Made by a program: the position numbers and the translations under genes. From Rotaria socialis (taxonomy: Eukaryota; Rotifera; Eurotatoria; Philodinida; Philodinidae): a DNA stretch of 64,000 bases. Shown in pieces: positions 23,431 through 34,292 of this stretch. The first letter of the stretch is position 1, and each line of letters begins with the position of its first letter. Location of the stretch: assembly GCA_905331475.1 (NCBI GenBank), contig CAJNYU010000001.1, forward strand, positions 124,001-188,000. The letters run 5' to 3'. Below the pieces are notes generated by a model. It was not told where the DNA came from and ran no database searches. It saw nothing but the letters and a program-made list of their open reading frames with translations.

Positions 23431-25016
23431 TTATTTGCAACATGAGCTGTTATGGTTCTTCTGTTTTTTCTTCGATCCGTCTAACCTAATAGATTGAGAT
23501 AACGGTGTAGCATTTGCTTGTCCATTATTTGCTGATGGTTTTTGTTTGTCACGCGCTTGTAAACGTTTTTGTAAGGCCAAACGTGTAAGAGCATAAAAAG
23601 CTTCAGTCACGTTTTTATTATCTTTTGCTGATGTTTCGAAAAACGGCAAATTCATTTCACGAGCAAAATTTTCAGCTTCTTGAGTTGTTACTTCTTTTGG
23701 CATCAGGTTTTTATTGATTGGTATAATATCATCTTTATTACCAACAAGTAGTTTAGGTATGTTATCTTCACAGTATTTATTAATTTCATCGAGCCAACGA
23801 CGGACACTAGCAAATGATCCACCGTTGGTAACATCATAGACAATCAAAACACCAGCTGCATCACGATAATACTTAAATCAAAAAAAGTAAAATGAGAAAT
23901 AAAACAAACAATCTGAAAGATTATTTACGGTTGTAGTTATCACACGAAATCGTTCTTGTCCGGCAGTATCCCTAGAATATTCGAAACCTATATTTTAATT
24001 CCATAAAATGATCATGTAAATTCAAGCTTGAATATTATCCATAGTTCAAAATGTCTCAAACCAATCGGAGTACTTTATTTTAAAACCTATAGCAATAGCC
24101 ATGATTCGTTTCAGTTTTTCCTAGTCTCGAAAATAGTAACAGATGCAAACATAAGTTAGAAGCAGCTTCAGCTTCTTCAATCTCTGAATTTCTTCCGGTT
24201 GCATTAATATTCGATAAAAGCATTAGTAATATGTTGAAGTATATATGAAAAATTGATTGTGATTTGTTAATCAATAGGTTCAGTCATTCGTTCGGGAAAC
24301 AATCGATTTCGAACTTTCAACTCATAAGTAACGTAGAATAATATTAAATACTAAACTAAGAATTTTGGAGTATAATTGTTGAAAATCTACTTCACTATTA
24401 TCATATTCTTCTGACATGGGTTTTCAAAGATCAAATAAACACTTAACAAGTATAATAAAACAATTATAATAGAATGAAGATCTATTTAATGACTCTGAAT
24501 TGAACTAAAAACAAGAATATATTTCAGTAATCTAAGATTTTCAATGCTAAAATAAACCTTAATATCGTTCATACGTATGTATGGCATTTATCTTTCTTTT
24601 GATCCAACAGGTCCCTACTATGCAAGCTTTCTAGATGCTTCATTTCAAATAGTTCAGTTATGTACACAATGTAAAATATGAAAATTCAATTTCGCAACGT
24701 TTAACTTATCCATTCGACTATGAAATAGAGTTTGAATTCATTTTCTTGTTTTATTGATTTAATGACTAACCAAATCTGAACTTTACATGGATAATTATCG
24801 ATCATCAATGTTCGAACTTTGAAATCAACACCAATTGTTGGCAAAAACGAGGATTGAAATGTTTCATCAACAAAACGCGTCATCAGACAACTCTAAAAAT
24901 AGAATCAACATATTCGAAATTAGTTTTAATAATAAAAGCTTAAGATAAACCTTTCCAACACTGGATTCACCAATAATAAGAATTTTAAAAGCAAACGATT
25001 CGTTTGATTTAGCCAT
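23431..25016 (-). CDS. Rab-family small GTPase (Rab35/Rab1-like), copy B
   Basis: Four exons on the minus strand: 25016-24951, 24892-24771, 23971-23929, 23871-23431; 223 aa. Begins MAKSNESFAFKILIIGESSV. P-loop GESSVGKS spans the first intron. TIGVDFKVRT, DTAGQERFRVIT, YYRDAAGVLIVYDV, the G4 motif NKDD and the canonical G5 ETSAK are intact. There is an extra loop (IIPINKNLMPKEV) after NKDD. The tail is basic and ends SSCCK, a prenylation site one residue short of the end. It should be a functional membrane-traffic GTPase. Intron 2 is about 800 bp. The two Rab genes share one intron position, in the Trp codon before DTAGQE, supporting common descent. Confidence 0.92.
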
Positions 25017-25948
25017 TTTACTAATTATAAAGCTAATATCCTAGGCTATATACATTAATCTCGTAACGAATAAGAATACAAACTAATATTTATGCCGATG
25101 CAAAAAACATAAGCAGTGCCTACAAATGAATCATGAGAAATTATGAATTGGTGTTAGTCATACGGAAAAGCGCCCTCTATGTTTCAAATGATTCGAAAAT
25201 AAAAATTTCGTTTTATTGTAATTAGTTTTGAATTTGAAAAATCGTAAAAAACGTTTGATATTTTGAAATGAATTTAACAACAGAATTATTTAAAAATGTT
25301 ATGCATTTTCAAATACCCGAGTCAACTTTCCCTAAAAGAATCCCCAGGAAGTCCCTAGGGATTTCGTTCTTTTGCGGGGACTCCCGGGGAGTTATCTGGT
25401 CAAAATCGATGAAATATCTAATTACTAATAAATTCTTGTAAATTTTTTAAAATTTAAAGAAATTAAAAAGTTTTTTTTTAATTAAGAAAAATGTCATCAA
25501 TTCTCTCCAGAGAAATCCCCAGGGAGTCCCCCAAATAAAAATTCTTTGAGTTTTTGTTAACTCATGTTTATACTAGTTCTACTCTTCTATTCTGCATACA
25601 ATTCATCATCGTGTTATGAATTGACGGATGCTAAGTCTTCTCTTGTAAATCTTTGAATACCCGATAAAAATTAATCTCGAGACAATATTAGTATTTAATG
25701 GCAGATAAGAAAGAGTCAGCCTATATCAACTCGAATAAGCTTGTCAAAGTACTTGTGAATCATATAGAGCGAGTCTAATGAATTGAAAAGTTTTCTTTGA
25801 GGTCAAAAATGCTACATAACAGTAACTTGAATATCAAATAGATAGATTCTAATGCTACATTACTTCATTTGTTTTTGTCCTGGAAACCTAAATTAATCTG
25901 AATAAATCTGTCAGAATGTATGAGAAAATATCAGAGATATCTCCACTA
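25017..25948. repeat. intergenic with a small fold-back repeat
   Basis: At 25376-25401 GGGGACTCCCGGGGAG is followed by TTATCTGG, and at 25506-25535 the inverted form CTCCAGAGAAATCCCCAGG then GAGTCCCC occurs. A third related block (ATCCCCAGGAAGTCCCTAGG) lies at 25341-25360. This is a short degenerate inverted repeat, possibly the same family as sequence near 4.3 kb. The remainder shows nothing. Confidence 0.45.
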
Positions 25949-27550
25949 CCCTGGTCGATCAAAATGGATATCGTTACGGCGTCGTTTACGGCCGTAAACG
26001 ACAAGAATACGGGGTATTTCCGGCCTTATATGATGAAAATACGGCCCGTTATGGCACCGTATTTCCCCGTTTTAACGGGGGCAGTAATACGGCCGTATTT
26101 GCCCATACCGTATACGGTGAAAGGTATACGACCGTTTACGAAAGTTATGGTAGTCGTTTACGGACCGAATTCAGATTCATTTACGGCCATAAATAAGTAA
26201 TTTATTTTCAGCTTAATCGCCATATTAACTTGCTGTTGTATACTGGCGAAGCCTATAAACTACTACAATATTCGAATTCCTTTTTTCTTCGTTTTAAAAA
26301 AGCGCATTTTTTAATTAGAAAAACTAAAACAAAAAAGACCCATGTTGCGAATACTGGATCAATTTTTGCGGTAAACCGCGGTATTTATCCGTTCTGCGGT
26401 AATGGGAGCCGGTAACCGGACCGGTAAAACCGCCGTAAACCGGCGGTTTTTTGCGCATGTTTATCACATGTAAAAGTAAAAAAAAAGGATCTTTAAAATA
26501 GTTTAATTGATGATTTGGAAGACTTTTTCTGTCAAAAATTATAGATGAACCGGCTAACCGCTTTTTTTAGCGGTAACCGCGGTAAATGCCAGTTCATTTT
26601 TTGTGGTAAACCGCGGTATTTATCCGTTCTGCGGTAATGAGAGCCGGTAACCGGACCGGTAAAACCGCGGTTAACCGCTAATTTTCATGCGGTTTTTATT
26701 ACATGGGGAAGAAACATTTATTTTATTTAAACTTTCACCTATTTTCCATGATCGAACAAGTTACATGGGAAGTCGAAATAGTAAGCAACGAGAGGCGCAA
26801 ATATACAAAAGAATTTCATAAATTTTTCAAGCATAATAAATCTAAGAATAGAAAGAACAAACAATTTCCTGTCGAAAAAGTATTAAAAAAAACTTGGCAT
26901 TCTGTTTTTCTAGATGAAAAGAGAGGTCGATAATGTCATCATGTTGCTATATAAAGCCTCTTGCGTACTCATGAAAAGCAAAGATCCGAGAAATTGGAAA
27001 TATCCAAATGAATATCTTCTTCAAACTTATGAATGCTTTTAAATTTTCTTTATATCATTGTTTCGAACGGATCAATAGAAAAAAGGAAAATAAAAAATCG
27101 ATTAAAACTCCGTAAAACCCTCTAAACTGTGTTTCAAACCGTACCAAAATCTTATTCGAAGCAGATTTTCATATTGAAACAATTTTCTATAGGGGCGTCA
27201 CAATCGAGGATTTATGTTATATTGTTTATTGAAGTGGATTTCTTTGGAACTGTAGAATTATTTGGGTAGTTTTCATGTAGAAATTAAGGAACAACGTTGT
27301 TGCCGTTGAATTGTGTTTTTTTTGCGTCTGCTGACAGCATTCTACAGATACGACAAAAATACGTACCGTTTATGGCGCCCGTTACGATGCCATTTGCGGT
27401 GCTTCGTATACGATCATCGTGAATACTATCGTATATCACCGTATCAAGATCGTATACGGTCATTCGCAAACGATCTGCCGTTACGACCACCGTAATTTGC
27501 CGTATTGTCGTCGTTTACGACCGTTTACTGATCGTTTTGTCCGACCAGGG
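25949..27550. mobile_element. DNA element with CG-rich inverted ends of the ACGGCCGTAAACG type
   Basis: Left end CCCTGGTCGATCAAAATGG; right end, reverse-complemented, CCCTGGTCGGACAAAACGAT. Each end is followed by about 250 bp of degenerate repeats of CGTTTACGG, CGTATACG and GCCGTATTTGCC, with both orientations mixed. These are the only CG-rich blocks in a strongly AT-rich region. The interior holds a second set of CCGGTAACCGG repeats. No transposase frame is recognised; an ORF at 26703-26933 is basic but without a domain. No target duplication was found. Its right end is also present, inverted, at 29055 and outward because of the palindrome. Confidence 0.65.
26361..26692. repeat. paired CCGGT-rich direct repeats inside the CG-rich element
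   Basis: The blocks 26369-26430 and 26605-26672 share GGTAAACCGCGGTATTTATC, then CGTTCTGCGGTAATG.GAGCC, then GGTAACCGGACCGGTAAAAC. Each block is itself palindromic in places (CCGCGG, CCGGACCGG). Between them is a half-copy near 26551-26590. This looks like a separate element nested in the larger one, or its terminal repeats. Confidence 0.6.
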
Positions 27551-29403
27551 TGCAATGATCGATTAAAGGAGAAACGCACTGATTTTTGACTTTACGATGG
27601 CGATAATTGGAAAACTATGAATCAGATAAAAAAAAGTCTATAATATAACCATTGTTAACCGTTTTAAGAGTATCATACTCCTCGATATCTTCAGCATTGT
27701 ACGAAGTATAGATTATTTCGAACTCTACCTATGAATTAGATTCCATGTACGATTGCATTGGTGCTAAATTTAATTTCTAATTTTTTTAATTACTACATCA
27801 GTAGCTTTCAAACATTATCATCGCATCCTCTATTGTTGTTCATTCATTACACAATGCGATAAAGGTGATATAATAATGACTACCAGTCAGACAAGTCTCT
27901 AAAGAAAACGCGTTCAAACGCCGTTTTTTCGACTTTTGAACGCATATCAACACGTGATAATATTTCAGCATTCAAATATGTAGATTTAGTTTTCGATCTA
28001 TGCGTTTTTATCCGTTAAAAACTCGAATTTTACGCTTATGTTTCTTAAATTTTTCAACGTCCTAAAAATAATTTTTCTCTGGATTAGTTCATTAATAATT
28101 AATTAAAATAATTTTTCATCTTGCCCTTGGAGTGACCAGTTCGGTCCTTGCCTCTCAATTCCTTAAAATGAAATTGTTTTATTTACAATATTGACCAATA
28201 AGATCTTTATATATAGAAAACCTCATCAAAGAGAGCAGCCACTGTTTGTCACCTTAGATCACCCCGGAGTGTTTTTGAACGGTATGTTGTCGGTGAATAA
28301 AATTTTATTCACCGACAACATACCGTTCAAAAACACTCCGGGGTGATCTAAGGTGACAAACAGTGGCTGCTCTCTTTGATGAGGTTTTCTATATATAAAG
28401 ATCTTATTGGTCAATATTGTAAATAAAACAATTTCATTTTAAGGAATTGAGAGGCAAGGACCGAACTGGTCACTCCAAGGGCAAGATGAAAAATTATTTT
28501 AATTAATTATTAATGAACTAATCCAGAGAAAAATTATTTTTAGGACGTTGAAAAATTTAAGAAACATAAGCGTAAAATTCGAGTTTTTAACGGATAAAAA
28601 CGCATAGATCGAAAACTAAATCTACATATTTGAATGCTGAAATATTATCACGTGTTGATATGCGTTCAAAAGTCGAAAAAACGGCGTTTGAACGCGTTTT
28701 CTTTAGAGACTTGTCTGACTGGTAGTCATTATTATATCACCTTTATCGCATTGTGTAATGAATGAACAACAATAGAGGATGCGATGATAATGTTTGAAAG
28801 CTACTGATGTAGTAATTAAAAAAATTAGAAATTAAATTTAGCAACAATGCAATCGTACATGGAATCTAATTCATAGGTAGAGTTCGAAATAATCTATACT
28901 TCGTACAATGCTGAAGATATCGAGGAGTATGATACTCTTAAAACGGTTAACAATGGTTATATTATAGACTTTTTTTTATCTGATTCATAGTTTTCCAATT
29001 ATCGCCATCGTAAAGTCAAAAATCAGTGCGTTTCTCCTTTAATCGATCATTGCACCCTGGTCGGACAAAACGATCAGTAAACGGTCGTAAACGACGACAA
29101 TACGGCAAAATACGGTGGTCGTAACGGCAGATCGTTTGCGAATGACCGTATACGATCTTGATACGGTGATATACGATAGTATTCACGATGATCGTATACG
29201 AAGCACCGCAAATGGCATCGTAACGGGCGCCATAAACGGTACGTATTTTTGTCGTATCTGTAGAATGCTGTCAGCAGACGCAAAAAAAACACAATTCAAC
29301 GGCAACAACGTTGTTCCTTAATTTCTACATGAAAACTACCCAAATAATTCTACAGTTCCAAAGAAATCCACTTCAATAAACAATATAACATAAATCCTCG
29401 ATT
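27202..29403. repeat. near-perfect spacerless palindrome, two 1.1 kb arms
   Basis: The axis lies between 28302 and 28303 (GGTGAATAAAA|TTTTATTCACC). Positions x and 56605-x are complementary to the last base before the n run, so each arm is at least 1,101 bp. There are no length differences. I can see two substitutions: 27495 versus 29110, and 27761 versus 28844. The arms carry the right end of the CG-rich element plus about 750 bp of ordinary AT-rich sequence. Short ORFs are mirrored in both arms but look non-coding. Confidence 0.93.
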
Positions 29404-29515
29404 NNNNNNNNNNNNNNNNNNNNNNNNNNNNNNNNNNNNNNNNNNNNNNNNNNNNNNNNNNNNNNNNNNNNNNNNNNNNNNNNNNNNNNNNNNNNNNNNN
29501 NNNNNNNNNNNNNNN
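29404..29515. other. assembly gap (n run)
   Basis: Run of 112 n directly abutting the right arm of the palindrome, followed by an A homopolymer. True length unknown. Confidence 0.99.
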
Positions 29516-29534
29516 AAAAAAAAAAAAAAAAAAA

Positions 29535-29674
29535 CTCGCGACGGACTACAGAAATGCTTTTGCTTCGCATCGCATTAGAAAAAAACTCGCGACGAACTAC
29601 ATAAATGCTATGCTTCGCATCGCATTAAAAACTCGCGACGGACTACATGAATGCTGTGCTTCGCATCGCATTAA
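29535..29674. repeat. minisatellite, three copies of a ~46-51 bp unit
   Basis: Units start at 29535, 29586 and 29632. Each has CTCGCGACG.ACTACA, then AATGCT, then GCTTCGCATCGCATTA. The left side runs into an A homopolymer and the assembly gap, so the array may be longer than seen. Confidence 0.85.
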
Positions 29675-29689
29675 TTATCATGATGACTT

Positions 29690-30085
29690 TCCTGTTAGAA
29701 TAGGAAAGTAGGAAAACGTTTTTTCTTGAGGGTGGGTGTGTAGGTGGGTGTGGGGTATGGGAGTATATAAGCAAGACACACACCCACACCTAGGGATGTA
29801 CCAGTACCAGTATACTGGGTATTGGTAATACTGGCAAACCAGTATGACCAGTATTTTACCGGATATTGGTGTATCTGTAAATGAAAACGATTAGAGTGAT
29901 TGACAAGAATTCCATTTATGTTATCAGTTATTTGATTAGACATAGATTTGTGCTGTTAGACCAGTAATACTAATAGACCAGTATACTAGTATAATACTGG
30001 TACTGGTGCATCCCTACCCACACCCTCACCCTCAAGAAAAAGAAGTTGTCCTATTTTCCTCTTCTAATAGGAAAGTATAGGAGAA
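29690..30085. mobile_element. outer inverted-repeat element hosting a nested MITE
   Basis: The left arm has TAGAATAGGAAAGTAGGAAA, then TTTTTTCTTGAGGGTGGGTG. The right arm, reverse-complemented, has CCTATTAGAAGAGGAAAATA, then CTTTTTCTTGAGGGTGAGGG. The arms flank the hAT-type element 29791-30016, which therefore inserted into a pre-existing hairpin element. Related GGGTGTG and CACACCCTCAAG motifs recur at 37310-37383. Confidence 0.6.
29791..30016. mobile_element. hAT-type MITE with perfect 8-bp target duplication
   Basis: Begins TAGGGATGTACCAGTACCAG and ends CTGGTACTGGTGCATCCCTA, inverted termini of about 22 bp. It is flanked by CCCACACC at 29783-29790 and 30017-30024, an exact 8-bp duplication. 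The 226-bp interior is rich in ACCAGTAT repeats and has no coding capacity. Confidence 0.9.
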
Positions 30086-30760
30086 AATTAATCTTTTTCT
30101 TTGAATGGATCGGAGCTGATGAAAATTTTGGAAAATTTCGTTTATATTCGAACTAGAATTAGGCAGCTGTTCATTCAAAATAGAATAAGTATAAATATTT
30201 TTCACATAGCTATTTTTTTCTCTTTAGATTCATCGTAATTAACGTCTGAAAAGTAAGCATCCCCTATTTATATAAATATATATACTTGTTTTCTTTATTT
30301 AGTTCAATGTCAAACTCAAAGTTATGTAAGTATGAAAATTTCATAGATAATTATTTCTTTTTCTATTTAGATTCATGACAACAAAATGTGCAAAGCAGTG
30401 TTGAAGGCAGATTCGAAACATCAGTTCTACTTGACAGCGCCTTCCTTCACATAATAACCATGCACTTGAAAAATTGGTGGCGTCATAGCTTACAACTGTA
30501 GACATTCTTCTAAAGAAGAGAGAATTCGAGATGATTCGAATGACGATCTGCATAAAGTTTAGTCTGTCAAATAGTAACTTATTTGGCAATCGAACATTTT
30601 CTGCGGAACTTCATAACGAATCGGTTCGAAATCGCTCTTCTCTAGAAGAATATCCACAATTGTAAGCCTTGACAGCACTTGTTCTTTAGGTTCAATGTTG
30701 TTTTTCTGAGGGGGAATGATGTCCAGTAGAACAGGTAGGCGTGAAAATCGGCCTCGATGG
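30086..30760. other. intergenic, nothing identified
   Basis: Two overlapping minus-strand ORFs (30341-30786) have no recognisable domain. I could not tie them to a family, so they are not called as genes. Confidence 0.35.
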
Positions 30761-30931
30761 TACCCAATCAGACAAAAACATAACACGTGAAAACGCGTTA
30801 AAGTTTTGAACGAAATAAAACGTATGGATAAACGTTAAAAAAAAAAATCCAAAAAATGTGCGGTTTTTCGGAATTTGTTATCGTTAAAATTTCGACGCGC
30901 TTTAAAGCGTTATTTTCTGTCTGATTGGGTA
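30761..30931. mobile_element. short MITE with TACCCAATCAGACA termini
   Basis: Left end TACCCAATCAGACAAAAACA; right end TTTTCTGTCTGATTGGGTA. Perfect 14-bp inverted termini; the outer TA on each side could be a TA target duplication of the Tc1/mariner type. The interior includes a second inverted pair around AACGCGTTAAAG and CTTTAAAGCGTT. It is 171 bp with no coding capacity. Confidence 0.82.
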
Positions 30932-31130
30932 CTGTTCTTTCCATTTACGCAAAACGATTTAGTTTTTTTTTATAAACAACAACAAAAAAATGTATGTAAA
31001 TCATACTTGAGTATTTTTGTGAAACACGATTTGAAAGGAGTGTTGAAGTATATAGGGTAGAAATTTAAAAGGGTCCATTTAAGAATAGTGAATGCGAAAT
31101 TTTTATTCAAAATTCGTATACGGAAATTTA

Positions 31131-31172
31131 NGGGATAAATTTGGCCCCCCCCCCGGGCACCCCCCCCCCCCA
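31131..31172. other. assembly join with C homopolymers
   Basis: A lone n at 31131 followed by a stretch of nearly pure C to about 31172. This resembles a low-quality contig end. Sequence here should not be trusted. Confidence 0.75.
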
Positions 31173-31179
31173 CCCGCAG

Positions 31180-31395
31180 ACAGGGACAGAGAAATTAATT
31201 AATCAGCTAACTAATTAATTAATCTCTCTGTCCCGATCTGTGATAGTTTCTGAGGTCTCTGTCACGATCTGTGATGGCTTCTGAAGTCTGTGCAACGGTC
31301 TGCGATTGTCTCTAGAGACTTCATAAATCATAATACAGATACAGATCGTGACAGAGAAGCTCCACAGACCATCACAAACCGTGGTCGAAGGATTA
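31180..31395. repeat. nested hairpins with GGGACAGAG arms
   Basis: GGGACAGAGAAATTAATTAA and the inverted TTAATTAATCTCTCTGTCCC at 31183-31235 form a hairpin. Further GATCTGTGATGG and CAGATCGTGACAGAGA pairs follow to about 31390. It looks like part of an inverted-repeat element whose other boundary is lost at the join. Confidence 0.5.
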
Positions 31396-33117
31396 CAGAA
31401 AACGAGCTTTATCGTGTTTCACATTTTAATCCCACAGGGATTGTGCTAACAGCTTTTAATTAATCATTCATGTATGTATTATAGCAGTTCCCGTTTTGTT
31501 TTGTCTGGCTTTATCATCTTCTAAAGTTGGTCTAATATTCGTTGACTGGACGATTGCTCCATGTTCAAGTACGTAATCATTGAAGAGAAGTAGTTTTCCA
31601 CATTTAGTGAAGCCATTGTTATGAATATTAAAAAATCGGATAGTAACTCTTCATATACCATGACCACATCGTTCGAATGCGTTTAACTGATCGAAAAATA
31701 CTAACAACTGTTGGTCCTACTTTGTTTTTATTCGATGTGGCAAAAACTATTTTTTACGCGGCCATTATAGACAGGGATTAATCCAAGGGGGAAACATGAT
31801 ACTTCATACTTTACTTACTTTAAGGTACTTCACGGTACTTCAAGGTACTTTATCGCACTTCACCATACTTTGCCGTACTTTAAAATACTTTGAGATACTT
31901 TAGCATGCTTTAAGATACTTTACCGTACTTTAATATACTTTAACATACATTAATGTAATTAGAGTTACTGGGCACTTTTTCTTTTAGCTTTGTAATGCTT
32001 TCAATTGATCTTTTTATTTATATCCAAATGTTACTAACCCAATAGAAGCTTTATCAGGTGGTAAATATTCAGTACACTAATGAAGCTACTTAGAGAACCC
32101 TTGAGCAATAGGAAAATTCTGTACCCTAGTTTCCAACGACATATTTTTTTATCATTGACAAGGATTAATCGAAAATTTTTTTTGCAACAACCCTCTATTC
32201 CCGTTAAAGAACAGCTAGAATAGGACAGCTATCCTTAAGATACCATTTAACAACTAACGGATAACTCAAAAATTTGGCATTACAATTTCCCAATACGAAA
32301 AGGGTACTTCAGGGAAATAACAATTTTTTTATAGAGCTTGATCGGAAGTAATTGAGGCCAACGAATCAGAATCTGTAATCAGTTTCTCCACATTTCTAAA
32401 CCCAATATCTCCTCAAGGAAGGGCTATTTCGAGGAAATATCAAATTTTGTAAAGTTTTACGAAAAATAACTAGGGTCGAGCCGTCAGTATCTCTAATGAG
32501 TTCCTTAAGACAGAGTTCACGAGAAGTTCAAGGAACTGATATGCGGATCAACATTAGTTTTCGATTTTTTTATCTACATTCGAAGTAGAAATACATCAAT
32601 TCATAAGGTATGATATTAAACATGGTGTTTTTTCCTTATTAAGAATCTAATTTTTTTCGGATTTCTTATCTCAATCATGATCGGTTTTATTCACTCGATC
32701 CGCAGCTATAAAGTCGAAATCCATAAAATATATAACGAAGATTTAGGGATTGATCTGAAATTCACTGAAAATTTCCATTCTAAATTTTTTTGATCGATTC
32801 CTGTAAATCTCAACTAAATTTCAAATCAGTGTTCTGTTTTAAGTCGACGTTCATAATATATTTGGCAAGAATATTCCATATTGAACACAATTGGTATGAA
32901 GAATCGCTTGGAGTCCGAAACATCTCAACACTGGAAATATGTAAACCTCTGATTAGAAACTCAAGGAATTGTTTTTCTCTACTTACAAAAATACATATCC
33001 AGTTTTGTGAACCCTCTGATTCACAAGGATTCTTCGTGCCAGTTGTGTTTAGTTTCGATTACTCTTTTCAAATATATTCTGAAATTTTCTCTAATAAAGA
33101 ACACAGAACAGCTCGGA

Positions 33118-33235
33118 CAGGTACAAGTACAACAAGTAAAAGTATTTCACTTGTACTTTAAAAGATGTACTTGTACTTTTCTTTTTACTTGAACAAGTAC
33201 ACGTAAAAATACTTCCCCCCTTGTCTGGAACAAAA
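33118..33235. repeat. nested GTACAAGTA hairpin
   Basis: Inside the fold-back element: GGTACAAGTACAACAAGTAA and the inverted ACTTGAACAAGTACACG surround an ACTTGTACTTT-rich core. The GTACTT motif resembles the terminal arrays of the host element, so it may be derived from it. Confidence 0.45.
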
Positions 33236-34151
33236 GTCTAAAAATTAGTTGGGGTCGATAGGTATTGGTCGAAAAATATAAAGAATGTGAATTTTCAGTG
33301 AATTCTATATCAACTCCAAACCCTTCGCTTTATGTTTCATGAATTCTGACTTAAGCTGCGGATAAACTGAAAAATACACTGATCATGATTGCGATAAGAC
33401 ATCCGCAAAAAATTATTCCTAATAAGAAAAAAAATGTCATCTTTCATATAATACCTTAGGAATCAGTGCATTCCTACTTCGAAGTACCTTCATCGAAAGC
33501 CACCAAACTCAAATATTCAATTCATTTTGATGCTCTATAGCAAAGTGGATTAGGCAGAACTTTTAGCGCAACCCACCTAATAATACCCATAAATAGTGAT
33601 AAATTGAGCCGTAAATGCTTACGACGATTATACTTCAAGCAGTTGGACACTTCTTTCATGAAATATAGCAAGCAATATAGTATGAAAGTTGAAAAAGATT
33701 ATCTATATCAAATACTTTGTAGCATCTATTCACGGCTACTATATATTCCAGCGTAAGTGCAGCACATCTGAGTCTATGAACGCATAGTGAATAAGTTTCA
33801 CAGTACATCTACTGCGATTTTTGAAATCTAAACTGCTTCGGTGAATTTTAACATATGCTCTGTAGCCTTTGTTTGTTTACAAAATGGTAAAAATATGTTG
33901 AAAACAAATTTAACTTTTGGGCTAAAACGATCGTTCACATCTCTCTTATAAATAATGAGTTTTGGCAATGTTGAAAAAGCTGATTGCAATCAAAGTACTG
34001 ATTGGAAATCGGAGAATCAGTTTACTGATAAAAAATTATTTTCATTCTGCTCAATGATGAAAACTAAAAGTATTTTCAGAAAAAGTTTGCACTGGTCATT
34101 GGATAGTGAAAAAGTGGATAGTAATCGACGGCAATCATCGATAATCTTAGC

Positions 34152-34292
34152 GGTATGATGGAAAAAGATACAAAAGGAAAATGTCGAAAAGAAAATCGAG
34201 AGGTGAAAATGTGGATGTAAGAGTAAGGGTAAGGGTGATGTTTTCGGTATTTTTATTTTCGACATTTTTCCTTTCTATCCTTTTCCATCCAT
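34152..34292. mobile_element. small MITE, ATGGAAAA termini
   Basis: GATGGAAAAAGATACAAAAG, then GAAAATGTCGAAAA on the left; on the right, reverse-complemented, GATGGAAAAGGATAGAAAGG, then AAAAATGTCGAAAA. The interior is purine-rich with TAAGGGTAAGGGT. It is about 140 bp, nested in the fold-back element, with no clear target duplication. Confidence 0.62.

Noticed and set aside
27284-29321. A 68-aa ORF present identically in both palindrome arms
   Set aside because: It is generated by degenerate CGTATACG-type repeats of the CG-rich element and is duplicated only because of the palindrome; composition is repeat-driven, not protein-like.
29535-29674. CRISPR-like array
   Set aside because: Three near-identical tandem units without distinct spacers in eukaryotic DNA; it is a minisatellite.
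32790-33161. 123-aa ORF inside the fold-back element, considered as a transposase piece
   Set aside because: No catalytic motif or domain, and it overlaps inverted repeats on both sides.
33955-34158. 67-aa ORF starting MSFGNVEKADCNQ, considered as a small gene
   Set aside because: Its end runs into the small MITE at 34152 and no splice partner or family could be found.
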